This document shows positions 1 to 9,867 of a DNA stretch of 64,000 nt, in pieces. This DNA is from Siderastrea siderea (lineage: Eukaryota > Cnidaria > Anthozoa > Scleractinia > Rhizangiidae). The DNA lies in NCBI GenBank assembly GCA_964030785.1, contig OZ034972.1, positions 18,265,683 to 18,329,682 on the forward strand, given 5' to 3'. Every line of letters starts with the position of its first letter. Position 1 is the first letter of the stretch. The notes below the pieces were generated by a model. That model was given only the letters and a program-made list of their open reading frames with translations, ran no database searches and was not told where the DNA came from. The position numbers and the translations under genes are program-made.

Positions 1-366
1 TTTTATCACGGGCCTGAAACCAGAAACTTTCCGCTGTATGGTCGAATTATGGACAATAGTAAAATTATAAATTTACTGCCTTTGCTGAACATTAAGGAGT
101 ACCTACGTGCGTCTCAGACAAGATATTCCGCCTTGTATGGTACAGGTATTTGTGTCTTGTAATGTGTGTTATACTTAAATATACCTGTTCGTTTGTGTGT
201 GGGTACCCGTGTCTTGTAGATCGTATTTTTTGTTCAATAATGTTTTATAAATTACTGCAATACAGCTGTATTTTCGTCTTGGCTCTGCGTATCTGCGCAT
301 TCATCACCGCAGTAAAATCTGTAAACTGGATATTTTCCCTATTTATAACAATACGCTACACAGCAT
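1..366. other. Unassigned leader upstream of LINE-A
   Basis: No protein motif, RNA gene or repeat recognised. It lies directly 5' of the first endonuclease codons of LINE-A and may be its 5' UTR, the end of an ORF1, or unrelated flank; the window edge prevents a decision. Confidence 0.3.
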
Positions 367-1203
367 ATGGAACTTAACTTTTTGACTCTAAATGTTAGAG
401 GGTTAAACAAAAGCGCTAAGCGACGCCAAGGTTGCATCAACAAAAATCCGATGTAATTTTTTTTTTACAAGAAACGTATTCATCCACACAGACTATCAAA
501 ACGTGGGAAGCAGAATGGGGTGGTAAAATAATTAGAAGTCACGGTTCTAAGCACAGTCGAAGAGTCAGTGATTCTGTTTAAACCAAAAGAAATGGCAAGT
601 GATAAGAAGGTGAGCAATTGTTTTCTTGAATATTTATTCACCTAATGATCAGGTTCAACAAGTACAATTCCTTACGGGCTTCTCGAATTCCGTTCTAAAT
701 AAGTATGCAAATGAACGAGTGGTACTAGGTGGAGATTTTAATTGCGCGATAAATGAAATAGATAAGCACGGAGGACGACGGATCGAACACAAAAAAGCGG
801 TTATTCGAGAAATAAACACTTAAGCGAATATTCACTATCTTGTTGACGTGTGGAGGTGTAAAAATCTTAATAAGCAAGGATTCACGTGGAACAATTCATC
901 GATAAAATACTCTGTAGGTTAGATTACTTTTTTATATCAAAAGACATGCAGTCCGCTATCACTAAGGTTAGAGTCTTACCAAACATTTTGTCAAATCATT
1001 CTGCACTAACTCTATCACTGTCCTCCCAAAATAATGGAACAAAGCGTGGCCCTGGATTTTGGAAATTCAATAACTCTTTGTTAACAGACAAAGATTACGT
1101 TGAGACGATATCTAAACAAATACCCGAGTTTTTCTCAAAATAACACCAGCTCACCGAGAAAGGATTGTTTTGAGAAATGATCAAGATGGAAATTAGAGCG
1201 TTA
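367..1203 (+). pseudogene. LINE-A ORF2, apurinic endonuclease domain (broken)
   Basis: The domain nicks target DNA to prime reverse transcription. Visible blocks are the N-terminal MELNFLTLNVRGLNKSAKRR at 367, VVLGGDFNCAINEIDKHGG at about 718-776 (the catalytic GGDFN block), and CRLDYFFISKDMQS followed by LSNHSALTLS (the terminal SDH-like block, here NH) at 910-1020. Stops and frame changes occur near 460, 580, 822 and 860. After the domain comes the usual GPGFWKFNNSLL linker. The reading frame continues across the insertion at 1213: ALTI before it joins AFAKKK after 5289, so this is an interrupted gene and not a natural end. Confidence 0.85.
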
Positions 1204-2290
1204 ACAATACCTTAATCTCGTTCCCAGATCTCGCGGGTGGGCGAGGCCGAAGGCGAGATCTCGTCAAATCTGATTTGTACCACGTGATTGCCTGTCAGGA
1301 AGGTGGCAGGCAAGTCAATTGCGCATGCCCGAGACAATTCTAAGAAAATAGCAATCAAATGAATAACCAACGCTTAACCAAATGAATAACGAATGCTTAT
1401 TTAACCAATCTCGTCTTTCCTGGAATGATATCTAGCAAAGTATTTTACTAAAGAATAAAGCAGAGGGCAATCATCAAAGCTCAGTTCGGGTAAATAATAT
1501 TTTATTTGATTAAGTGTTTATTCATTCTCGTCCCCAGAGCTACGCGGCTTTTTCAAATTACGTCTCTTGCAGCTCTGGTAACGGCCAAAAATTTATTTTT
1601 TTTGATTGGCCTATTCAAACTGTATGCGTAATAACGTTAAAATTTTACGGCCTTTACGCATAACGTTTTATTTCCGGTTGAATTAATCAGGGCATTAATT
1701 TTAAAATATATTGACTTCATCAATTTGCACGCAAAGAATGTGACTTAGGGCAGATTGAGCGACCAAATTTTGCTGTTTGGTTAAGCACGTAAGAATTCAA
1801 AGTGTTAGAGATTGTCGCTAAATGCCAGCGATTCTTTTCTCGCTACAGCATTTTCTACAAAACTACAGCTTGTCCATGAATAAACTTACATGTAACTGTC
1901 TCATCAACTTTTGTAATGACCTCTTGATGTCGATGTTTAAAAACTTGGGCGCCAAATGCTTCTGGAAATTTTCGATGGGGTGAAACGTAATACAATGTAG
2001 CATTTAGTGGCGAAACGATAAGTGTACAGTTGACATTCTGACACATCAGAAACCAGACGAATCTGATAAAATAACTGTACAATTCAGTATAACGCAAATG
2101 CAATACCTTTATTCAGGCAAGATACAAATCCAAAACCCGTGAGCGAAATGCAGAGACAATCGTTCTTCTGAACAACTACGGCACGAAAGGCAGCTTCTTA
2201 ACTTTGTTCCTTTTAAAGCTCCAGGTTTTCCGCTAATTGCAGGAGATTTAGAGAGTCCCGAACAGCTTTTAGTCGATCTGACACCATAAC

Positions 2291-2690
2291 TAGGCTCAGT
2301 CTCCAGCCGTGAGTGTCTCGATGCGCCCGCGATTCTCGCCACCTTCACGGCTGGGCGCACGGGTTTGGTTGCATGTCCGTGACGTCATTACAATTTTAAT
2401 AATTATGCAGACAATCCACACGTCATTTGCTTAAATTTTATTTGTTTTTTTTTATCGTCTTGAAATAAAACGAAATGCGAAAAGTATGCCTGAAACGTCC
2501 TCCTAAAAGTGTGAAATTTCAAGAGAAAGACGAAATCCCGCTAAATTATGTCGCGCATTCTGCTCCGCAAATTTCAGGGGGCTTGTCTCTGATTGGTCAG
2601 TCTAATCAATAACCAAACCCGTGCGCCCAGCCGTGAAGGTGGCGAGAATCGTGGGCGCATCGAGACACTCACGGCTGGAGACTGGGCCTA
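2291..2690. mobile_element. Inner MITE with 10 bp target duplication
   Basis: A 400 bp element made largely of about 80 bp inverted arms (2291-2369 and 2612-2690) beginning TAGGC-CAGTCTCCAGCCG. It is flanked by ACACCATAAC (2281-2290) and ACACCATGAC (2691-2700). The arms would fold into a long stem. It sits inside the 1523-2913 element and is the youngest of the three layers. Confidence 0.75.
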
Positions 2691-2814
2691 ACACCATGAC
2701 TCGATCGATAGGAATTCAAATTTCTCGGCTGTTGTCAGAATTGTCATGCCCAGAGCTCCATGGACGAGAATAGAGCAGGCGCAATAGCACCTTAACGAAT
2801 TAGACATGCGCTAT

Positions 2815-2841
2815 CGGATGTCGTGAATTTCACGACATCCG
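2815..2841. repeat. Short perfect hairpin
   Basis: CGGATGTCGTGAA and its reverse complement lie head to head with almost no loop, inside the 1523-2913 element. Confidence 0.7.
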
Positions 2842-3986
2842 GTAATGGCTGATACCAGAGCCCTACGATCCCACCACTGACTGAACAGATCGTAGGCTCC
2901 GGGAACGAGAATGGTGTTCATTCGGCGGCTACATACAATGACTAGACATGTCTAGGTTTTATGCAAATTTGATCGGTCACGTAAATATTCTTATGGTGGA
3001 TTCTTAAGGCGGAACATCGTTATTCGTTAGAAATAGCTTTATAATGCTATGAAGAACTGAGAAGAAATCTTCTTGACTTTTGAGGCCGACTGTAAACAAC
3101 GAAATGTCCCAAGAATGCATATATTATGATTGCGTGCACAATGTCTAATTTGCATTTAAAAAAAGACATTGAATTCCCTAGAGGCCCTGAGAAGCCTCGC
3201 AAAGCACGTTCAAATTTTAGCGCTGTGACAGCCACGTTTTGAAACAGCCAATCAAAAAAATCGAATTTTCTTACTTGACCAGATCTTCGCCCACCCGCGA
3301 GATCTGGGAACGAGATTAACAATACCTTATTCTCACTTAATTTCGCGAAAAACTAAGAGCCATATTTCGCGAGTATTAAATTTCGCGATTTTGAGAGGAA
3401 ATTAGAATTGGAGTGTATTCTTCAATATGTAGCTTTGACCTCAGAACTATAACAACATAATTTTAAAATATGATCCTCATCGTAAACAATAGCAAACAAA
3501 ACAAGCTGAACATAGCAAGGCATAAGGTATTCCACAGTCTAAATACCCGATAGGTACATATTTACACTCTGATAAACTTCGTTCTTATCATGTTCTGTCA
3601 GACATGATTTAGAGGTCCATATTATACTTCTAAGTCGCTGAACGGATCCTCTGGGGGAGCTTAATAATAAGTAATAACAGTAATAAAGCAACAGGTTGAA
3701 TTTCATTATTTTATTGACATTATATAATATTATTATATAAACTGGAGTGTTTTATAGAAATTTCCACCACTGAGAAAAATCGTATTTGGTACACGTAAAA
3801 TTACGATAATTTTACATGTGAAAATACGGCCAATCAGCTTTTGCGACGGCACGCGCCTTCTTTCGCGCCACTTTTGACAACGGCTTGCCATGATTTCGTA
3901 GTTCCAGAAGCATATATGCTTCTGGTAGTTCTCGATCGCTGTTCGCTTGGCTTGTTCAAAAAAGAAATAACTACTAACAGGTTACG

Positions 3987-4345
3987 ATGGCCTCGAGCAG
4001 TACACCAGAAAAAACAACCAAAAATTAGGCCAGTGACAGATTCGTGTCCCTCACCGAGGAAGATGTTGAAAGATTTGTCGAAGCTGAAGCCAACAAAAAC
4101 ACTCAAAGAAAGATGCACAGCGACGCAGCATTGAAGTCGTTTTCGCCAAACGAAAACGAAACAAGACAACTCCAAGACATACCGCCGCCACAATTAGACG
4201 CTTACCTCAGTAGATTTCTATTGTCTGTGAGAAAAGTCTGGTGATGAATATGAGCCAACAGCACTCAGAGGAATTATCGCTTCTGTGGAGCGTTATCTTA
4301 GAAACCTACGCTACAGCGAGTCTGTTATCGAAGGACAACGTTTGA
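3987..4345 (+). pseudogene. Crypton/KIAA1958-like recombinase, N-terminal fragment
   Basis: Starting at ATG 3987 the product reads MASSSTPEKTT, hits a TAG after 13 codons, then continues with SLTEEDVERFVEAEANK, QLDAYLSRFLLSVRK and, after a one-base slip near 4230, EYEPTALRGIIASVERYL. The last two blocks match the helical core-binding region that precedes the DUF3504 tyrosine-recombinase domain in KIAA1958/QRICH1/ZMYM-type proteins, which derive from Crypton transposons. The catalytic domain is missing. The slip after SVRK is shared with the second copy, so it predates their spread; the TAG is private to this copy. Identification is from remembered family features. Confidence 0.65.
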
Positions 4346-4393
4346 GAGTTGAATTGTTCGAGAGGCACTTGTGTAAACGAATTTCTCAATTTT

Positions 4394-4566
4394 GACACGA
4401 GACTGTGGATCAGATTTTGTGTAGGCTTCGACAACTAACGGCGAGTTGCGACTTTGCCGAATTTGAGGATGACCATATTCGGGTAAATCGATAAGTGCTA
4501 TTCCAGTTATTTACGTCGCAAGTTTAATCTGGAGCAAGAAGGTACGGTGACTTTAGATTGTCTACT
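4394..4566 (+). pseudogene. LTR-retrotransposon gag-like fragment
   Basis: Translation in two frames gives ETVDQILCRLRQLTASCDF and DDHIR, then (after a frame change near 4490) CYSSYLRRKF and EGTVTLDC. This R-L-R-x6-C-x-F, D-D-x-I-R, C-x4-LRRK order is typical of gag proteins of Ty3/gypsy-like elements. It is fused downstream of the Crypton-like fragment in both copies of this element, so it looks captured and not a separate insertion. It is too short and broken to encode a working product. Confidence 0.5.
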
Positions 4567-4567
4567 A

Positions 4568-4803
4568 GGGACGTTCCGTTTTTTATCCGAACCCCCCTAA
4601 GGATGGCAAGTTTCTGCACACAGGGGGGTTGGGTTTCAAATCAAAGGAGCCGCCAAAAAATTAACCCTTCGGAAACTTTTTTCAAAGGTACCGCCAAAAA
4701 ATTAACCCTTCGGAGTTTTTTCTTCAAAGGGTGCCGCCAAAACTTTGAGGGGTCGGAATCCTGCCATCCTTAGCGGGGGTGCGGATAAAAAATGGAACGA
4801 CCC
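4568..4803. mobile_element. Small MITE with CTA duplication and internal tandem repeats
   Basis: TIRs GGGACGTTCCG-TTTTTATCCG / reverse complement GGGTCGTTCCATTTTTTATC, flanked by CTA at 4565-4567 and 4804-4806. The other copy of the host element (near 21243) is the empty site. Inside, a 40-45 bp block containing GCCGCCAAAA and TTAACCCTTCGG is repeated three times. The 3 bp duplication and G-rich ends suggest PIF/Harbinger, unproven. Confidence 0.75.
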
Positions 4804-5053
4804 CTAATGAATACGGACAAATAAACCAGTAAAGAGTGGTAATAATTTAATAGCATGAAAATAAAATAATAATGAAAAGTTTTCTATTGTGTTAATGAAT
4901 GTATTTGAAAATTGTTTGTTTGAATGAGTTGAACCGGAATTACTTTTATCTTTTGCCTTTACGCTTACTGCTATTGCCTTTAAATAAAAATTGTTTCAGT
5001 AATATTGTGGGCTTTTGTGTTCATATAATAAACACAATAATACAAGGTTGCTT

Positions 5054-5160
5054 GGAGATATGGAATTTCTCTTCTCGTGTTCAATTCGATATCTCACGAG
5101 TGAGCTACGCTCACTCGTGAGATATCGCGTTGAACACTCGAAGAGAAATTCCATATCTCC
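5054..5160. repeat. 107 bp perfect-type hairpin at the 3' end of the chimeric element
   Basis: Arms of about 51 bp beginning GGAGATATGGAATTTCTCTT fold back on each other around a 5 bp loop (CTACG). The same structure is at 20892-20998 in the other copy. Confidence 0.8.
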
Positions 5161-5290
5161 GCGCGCCCATGTGTTATTGTCTATTTAAATTTCGCGATTT
5201 TAATCTTCGCGAGTCCTATATTTCGCGAGTATTAAATTTCGCGATTTTCTCAAAATCGCGAAAATCGCGAAATTTAGTGAGAATAAGGTA

Positions 5291-5515
5291 GCCTTCGCTA
5301 AAAAAAAGCCAAAAAGAACGAAATGAAGAAAAAGACTTGTTAATGGCATCTAATCGACTGCAGCAAGAAATTCGTTCAAACTTTAGCGAAGATACTAAAA
5401 TCAAGATGGACAGAGTGAAGAAAAAGCTCGCGAAAATAGTTGCTAAAAAAGCGCAAGGTGCGATGGTCTGCAGCAAGGCAAAATGGTATGAGTTCGGAGA
5501 AAACAACACTTTTTT
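5291..5515 (+). pseudogene. LINE-A ORF2 linker between endonuclease and RT
   Basis: Basic, helix-rich linker: RLQQEIRSNFSEDTKIKM and KAKWYEFGENNTFF, the latter matching the conserved A-x-WYE-x-GE-x-NT-x-[YF]F block before the RT of L1/Tx1 LINEs (LINE-B has ATWYEKGERNTKYFLNLE). One frame slip near 5335. It is cut at 5515 by the next insertion; the continuation YFHNLEKKN resumes at about 6184. Confidence 0.8.
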
Positions 5516-6190
5516 TCTCAGCGCGTGAGCGGGTAAGATGAACCAAATCCTGCAATCTGATTGGTTCCGGGAGCGGGCGGAATTTTCCGATCTTGACCGC
5601 GGTCAACGGAACGGCAATAACAAAAAATTTGTAATGGGTTTTTAAAACCTTTAAAATCTTTAAAACGTTCTCCGAAACTTAGAATTCTGAAACTTTTTGT
5701 ACATTGTCGTTAAAAACTTTCTTTCCAAAATTTCTTGTTAAAATACCGAAGGTTGTACAATGTAAATCGCCTCTTCCCTTTCGACAAACATTTGAGTAAA
5801 TCGAGCAGGAGTTAGCTACATGTATCGAAATTTGGGAAAATAAAGGGGTTTCTTTTAGTTATATTGCTTCCTGTGATTTCAGAGTTTTAACAGAGTAAAA
5901 AAGCGTATTTTGCTGCTCTGGTGTCACAAACGGCTTCGTTTCATGGTTCATTTTACGCGCGCTTGCAAAACGTTGCTTTCCGAAAACAACAAGACACGTT
6001 TAACTTTTGAAAAACAACAAGAAAAAAATAAAAATATTATTTGCCGGCCTTGGCCGGTCCGTATTGAGAAAAACTGTGCCCTCGGTCTTGAGCACGGCCC
6101 TCGGCCTGCGGCCTCGGGCCGTACTCAAGACCTCTGGCACAGTTTTTCTCAATACGGACCTCCCGGCCGGCAAATAATATATATGTATTT
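5516..6190. mobile_element. Unclassified insertion in LINE-A with large GC-rich hairpin
   Basis: Interrupts the LINE between FGENNTFF and YFHNLEKK. It contains a CCAAT/GC-rich left part (5525-5625), an AT-rich middle and, at about 6039-6176, a 138 bp inverted repeat (GCCGGCC-GGTCCGTATTG... with inner CCTCGGCCTGCGGCCTCGG). The apparent 206-codon frame across it (5910-6530) is the fusion of this non-coding repeat to the LINE. Boundaries and target duplication are not resolved; it may be two elements. Confidence 0.5.
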
Positions 6191-7240
6191 TCACAACCTT
6201 GAAAAAAAAAATCAAAAAAAGAAAGACATACTTTCGATAATTAAAGACGATGGTTCCGTTACTCGGGAACCCAATCTCAGATCTTGGAAAGAGAACTTCT
6301 TCAAAGAGATTTATAAATCTAAAGGTGTGGCTCCAGAATCCGACACTTTTGAACACTTTTTTCATTCAGAGGGTCTGAACACTATGAAACAGGATGACGC
6401 AGAAAGTTGTGAAGGATTTTTAACACTTGAAGAGTGCGCAAATGCACTAAACCACTTCAAGAACAATAAAACGCCTGGTTCTGACGGTTTTTCCTATCCA
6501 ATTTTACAGCTATTTCTGGAACGCTATTAGCCAAACCATGGTTGATAGCTTCAATTACGCATTTGAAAATGGGTCTCTGTCAATTAGCGAAAAACTTGGA
6601 GTTATCTCCTTAATACCAAAAAAGACAAAGATAAAAAATACTAAAAAACTGCAGACCAATCTCTCTGTTAAATAATGATTATAAAATTGCCGCCAAAGCT
6701 ATAGCTTTACGGCTGAAGAAGTCTTACCAACCATCATCAATCCAGGTCAAACAGGATGCGTAAAAGGAAGAAATATCGGTGAAAGTATTAGGCTCATAGC
6801 AGATATAATGTCTTTTACCAAAGAACAAAACATCCCTGGTCTAGCTGTTTTTCTTGATTTTGAGAAGGCCTTTGATTCGCTTGAATGGAAATACCTGCAA
6901 AAATGCCTAGAAGTTTTCAAATTTCGGTTTTTAACTACAGCAATGGATCTTGGTCATGTATAATGATATCTCAAGTTGCATCTTAAACAACGGTTTCGCC
7001 ACCACGCATTTTAACCTAAGCACAGGAGTCAGGCAAGGATACCCCCTTTCTGGTATCTTGTTTGTGATAGGCGTAGAAATTTTAAGCAATGCCATTAAGT
7101 GCTCTCACGAAATAAAGGGCATCCAGATTAACCAGGATAATATTATAAAAATCACCCAATACGCTGACGATACAACTGTTTTCGTCCAAGATATTCAGTC
7201 AGTACACAATCTTTCTCAACCTTCTGCGAGAATTTGTTAG
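6191..7240 (+). pseudogene. LINE-A ORF2, reverse transcriptase domain (broken)
   Basis: RT blocks occur in order: ALNHFKNNKTPGSDGF (block 1) at 6450; VISLIPKK at 6600; GQTGCVKGRNIGESIRLIAD at 6748; VFLDFEKAFDSLEW (catalytic D, block A) at 6848; GVRQGYPLSGILF (block B) at 7027; and ITQYADDTTVFV (catalytic YADD, block C) at 7150. Stops or slips at 6528, 6650-6700 and 6940. Catalytic motifs are still recognisable although the gene cannot be read through. Confidence 0.9.
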
Positions 7241-7242
7241 CG

Positions 7243-8870
7243 GTTCTGGGCTTTGAATAAACCAAACCAAATCAGAACTGCTTTGGCTAGGTTCATTACG
7301 CAACATTACGCAATAGAAAGGATTCAGTTCTAAACCTAAGAACAAGCGATGAACCTATTTACGCCTTAGGGATATACTTCTCTTACAATGAAGAAATGGC
7401 AGCTAAAAAGAATTTTTTCGACAAACTAATACCACTTAAAAAACTACTCAACATCTGGTCTTGAAGAGACGTATCAATACACGGTAGGATCAACATCGCT
7501 AAAACACTTGTAATATCTAAACTGACGTTTGTCTGCAGTGTGCTGGACACTCCGAACGGTTTCTCTGCCGAGGTAAATGATCTAATATTTAAATATATAT
7601 GGAAGTACAAGAATCCGAAGCTGAAAAAATACTTTCACGAAAAGTAAGAATGAAGGTGGATTCAATATGATTGATTTTATATTATTTGATAAAGCGTTAA
7701 AGATAACCTGGGTAAAACTCCTGTCCTATGATGACAACAGGCCATGGAAACTAATTCCACTATCCTTACTTTCCAAACTTGGAGGTAAACTTCTTTTTCA
7801 CTGCAACTATAACATCAAATATTTACTAATAAATGAGCACTTTGCAAAGTTTTACCAAGATATAATGTCCTACTGGCAAGAGATAAATAACACTACCCCC
7901 AAAGTTAAAGAAGAAATCATGAACCAAATAATCTGGAACAATCGATTTATTCGGATAAAAAAAATTCTATTTTCTTCCCAAACTGGAACAAGGCTGGCAT
8001 TGAAAAACTGTCCGGCTTGGTTGATGAAGCGAGAAACAGCTTCATTTCGTTTAATGCTTTTCTGCAAAAAATATAAAGTACAACGCAACTTTCTACAATA
8101 TTACGGTCTCCTATCAGCAATACCACAAAACTGAAAAAAATAGCTTAAAGCAGAGGCAGCTACCTCATGCTTCAACGAACACACCACCTCAGTGAAATTG
8201 AAAAGCTTACATGCAAAGCAGTTTACAATACACTGATTACCTCGCAATGTTTCCCGCCTCCAACCGCAAAGAAAAGGCTTATGGAGCACGGTTTTGACAT
8301 GCAAGAAAGGAAAAAAATATATTCCCTCCCATTTCGCGTGACAAAAGAAGTAAAGCTATCCGTTTTCCAATACAAAATAGTTCATAGCATCCTGTATACA
8401 AACAAAATCTTGCACAAAATGAAGAAAAAAAATCACCCATACTGCCCTTTTTGTACAGGTGTTGAACATACAATCACTTACTAATTTTTTCATGTTCAGT
8501 TGCTGTGTCTTTCTGGACCGAGATCTCGCGCTGGTACCATTCTGTGTGCAAAAATAAGCCTGTTCTTACAAAAAAGAAATCATTTGCGGTGTGCTAACTG
8601 ACTCGCCGTCTCGTTTAACCCTGAATCATTTGATCTTAATTGGAAAATATTTTCTTTACATTAACGCACTAGAGGATAAAAAGTACCAGTTTACAGATTT
8701 TATTACTCTTGTAAAAGAAAAAGTTGATATAGAAAAATATATTGCTGTAATGAGCAACAATCGCACTCCCTTTGAAAAAAAATGGTCACTCTTCATAACG
8801 TGTTTCGCCTACTGTAGTTATTCGTTCATGCTCATGTTTACTCGGCACAGTTTGCTTTTGCCTAGGTAAT
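7243..8870 (+). pseudogene. LINE-A ORF2, thumb and C-terminal zf-RVT region (broken)
   Basis: Covers the RT thumb (AAKKNFFDKL, about 7396), a long C-terminal segment (7667-8134, GGKLLFHCNYN) and 8167-8484 with LPFRVTKEVKLSVFQYKIVH then YCPFCTGVEHT, the C-x2-C/H knuckle of the zf-RVT family. The last block (8591-8870) includes LILIGKYFLYINALEDKKY, matching LINE-B's IILKGKYLLY. The same blocks appear in the same order in LINE-B and LINE-C. Several stops and slips (7610-7660, 8130, 8483). Confidence 0.85.
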
Positions 8871-8884
8871 GTTAAAATTTTGTG

Positions 8885-9085
8885 GGGTTTCTGTTGCGAC
8901 TAGTGTTATAGTTGTAAGCAATTCTTCTCTCTTATTTTGTAACTGTAACACCAGGTTTTGTTAAGCATTGTTAAGTTTAGCTCATAAAATTTTCATCAGC
9001 TTTCTGTTTTAACTAGTGTTATTTGTAAGTAATTCTTCTTTCTTGTTTCGTAACTGTAACATGTTATGTTAAGCATTGTAAAGTA
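8885..9085 (+). repeat. Tandem duplication in LINE-A 3' UTR
   Basis: Two imperfect copies of a roughly 110 bp block (CTAGTGTTAT...GTAACTGTAACA...GTTAAGCATTGT) at about 8885-8975 and 8999-9085, between the ORF2 end and the A-rich tail. Confidence 0.7.
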
Positions 9086-9151
9086 TATAGCCAGTAAGTT
9101 CATGTATTGTAAACTAGTCTATAATCCTTGTTTAATAAAAATCGTGCAAAA

Positions 9152-9867
9152 AAACTGCAATCGTTTGCAACACGGCTGCAGGTACCTGCTGGCATCTCCT
9201 AACTGATTACGTTAAGACAATAGTGACAGTGAGTAATGTAGCCTTAAATTTTTCCAATATTGACAGGCAAAATCTGTCCTGTAAACCTTCGCGTCATTTA
9301 CAAGTATTTACATTGCGAACCCTGTCAACTGAAAATGGATTGTTAAAAATAGTCTTCGCAAGAAAAACGTTTACATAAGCGGCAGAAGACTGCACGCATT
9401 TACTCATGGAAAAATACATGAACGAATAAAAGGCAGTCACCACAACGCGCTATATCATGCTATAAAAACGCCTTGTTTGGAGGACTTACGCTTACAGGTC
9501 GTTTGCGTCTGACGTAACCCTTCAATGTCCTAAGCTGGAGCTGGATTATCCCAAATCTCCCCACCCTCCCCACCCCCGACTGCGTCCTAACATTATAAGG
9601 CAAATTACCAGCTCATTACTCAAGTAGACAGGGAAAGGTATTATGATGACTAGAGCTATGAATACGAGATATTTTGGTTTGCAAAAACCAACAAGAATAA
9701 AAAACCCGACACATAGAAACACTCGTAACAAGGCAAACCGAAAAGGGAGGATGAACAACTGTGTCAATCACCTATCACCTATTGATGACCTAATTTTACA
9801 CTACATCCGAAATACATAGACTTGGGTAAATAAGTAGTAAACTAGAGATTCATTTGTATTGTTTTTA
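9152..9867 (+). repeat. 3.4 kb repeat unit, copy 1, first part
   Basis: Begins at TTTGCAACACGGCTGCAGG and runs through the C-rich CCCACCCCCGACTGCGTCCT stretch to TTGTTTTTA. Matches 30700-33260, 41921-45388 and 52871-56325. Non-coding. It is cut at 9867 by the 8 kb TIR element and resumes at 17840. Confidence 0.85.

Larger units (their letters stand above)
1523..2913. mobile_element. Nested Mutator-like TIR element (middle layer)
   Basis: Left end CATTCTCGTCCCCAGAGC; right end is its imperfect reverse complement (GGCTCCGGGAACGAGAATG). Flanks GTGTTTATT (1514-1522) and GTGTTCATT (2914-2922) form a 9 bp duplication with one mismatch. The TIR core TTCTCGT-CCC resembles the TIR of the enclosing element, so both likely belong to one broad family. 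A second partial copy of the end motif occurs at 2748-2774. No coding capacity seen. Confidence 0.6.
1213..3318. mobile_element. Mutator-like TIR element with 9 bp target duplication (outer of three nested)
   Basis: Ends are inverted repeats: left TAATCTCGTTCCCAGATC, and the right end reads the same on the minus strand; matching extends about 38 bp (to GGTGGGCGA). ACAATACCT directly repeats at 1204-1212 and 3319-3327, a 9 bp duplication typical of MULE-type elements. No transposase is visible, so it is non-autonomous. It landed across the left boundary of the TA-flanked element that starts at 3325, duplicating part of it. Confidence 0.75.
3731..5188 (+). mobile_element. Chimeric Crypton/gag-fragment element, copy 1
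   Basis: Defined by comparison with the inverted copy at 20864-22050: shared sequence starts TATTATATAAACTG and ends TTATTGTCTATTTAA. From left to right it holds a small AT palindrome (about 3797-3825), a promoter-like stretch with CCAAT, a KIAA1958/Crypton-like N-terminal fragment, a retrotransposon gag-like fragment, and a 107 bp hairpin at its 3' end. No TIRs or clear target duplications, which fits a tyrosine-recombinase element, but the catalytic domain is absent. This copy also carries the MITE at 4568-4803. Confidence 0.65.
3325..5288. mobile_element. TIR element with TA target duplication inserted in LINE-A
   Basis: Left end CCTTATTCTCACTTAATTTC and right end (minus strand CCTTATTCTCACTAAATTTC) are inverted repeats, flanked by TA at 3323-3324 and 5289-5290. 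Excising the element and one TA restores the LINE reading frame ALTI-AFAKKK. The end zones (3330-3420 and 5190-5288) are rich in TTTCGCGA words. A TA duplication is expected for Tc1/mariner-type elements, but no mariner transposase is seen; the inside is filled by the element at 3731-5188. Confidence 0.7.
367..9150 (+). mobile_element. LINE-A: degenerate L1/Tx1-like non-LTR retrotransposon, heavily interrupted
   Basis: Pieces of one ORF2 are read in order on the plus strand: AP-endonuclease N-terminus (LNVRGL at 367), endonuclease C-terminus (to about 1203), linker (5291-5515), reverse transcriptase (6191-7240) with QYADD, and the C-terminal region with a C-x2-C-x4-H knuckle (8167-8484). The pieces are separated by TIR elements at 1213-5288 and an unclassified insertion at 5516-6190. 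Removing the insertions gives a consistent ORF2 order, but many stops and frameshifts show it is long dead. The 3' end is an A-rich tail near 9135-9150, after which the 3.4 kb repeat unit begins. No 5' target duplication could be seen. Confidence 0.85.

Noticed and set aside
3987..4244. A domesticated host gene of the KIAA1958/QRICH1 type
   Set aside because: Stop codon, shared frame slip, lack of the catalytic domain and a second copy inside a LINE show a mobile fragment.
5910..6530. 206-codon plus-strand frame
   Set aside because: Fusion of a non-coding hairpin repeat with LINE-A RT sequence; only the last 115 codons are LINE protein.
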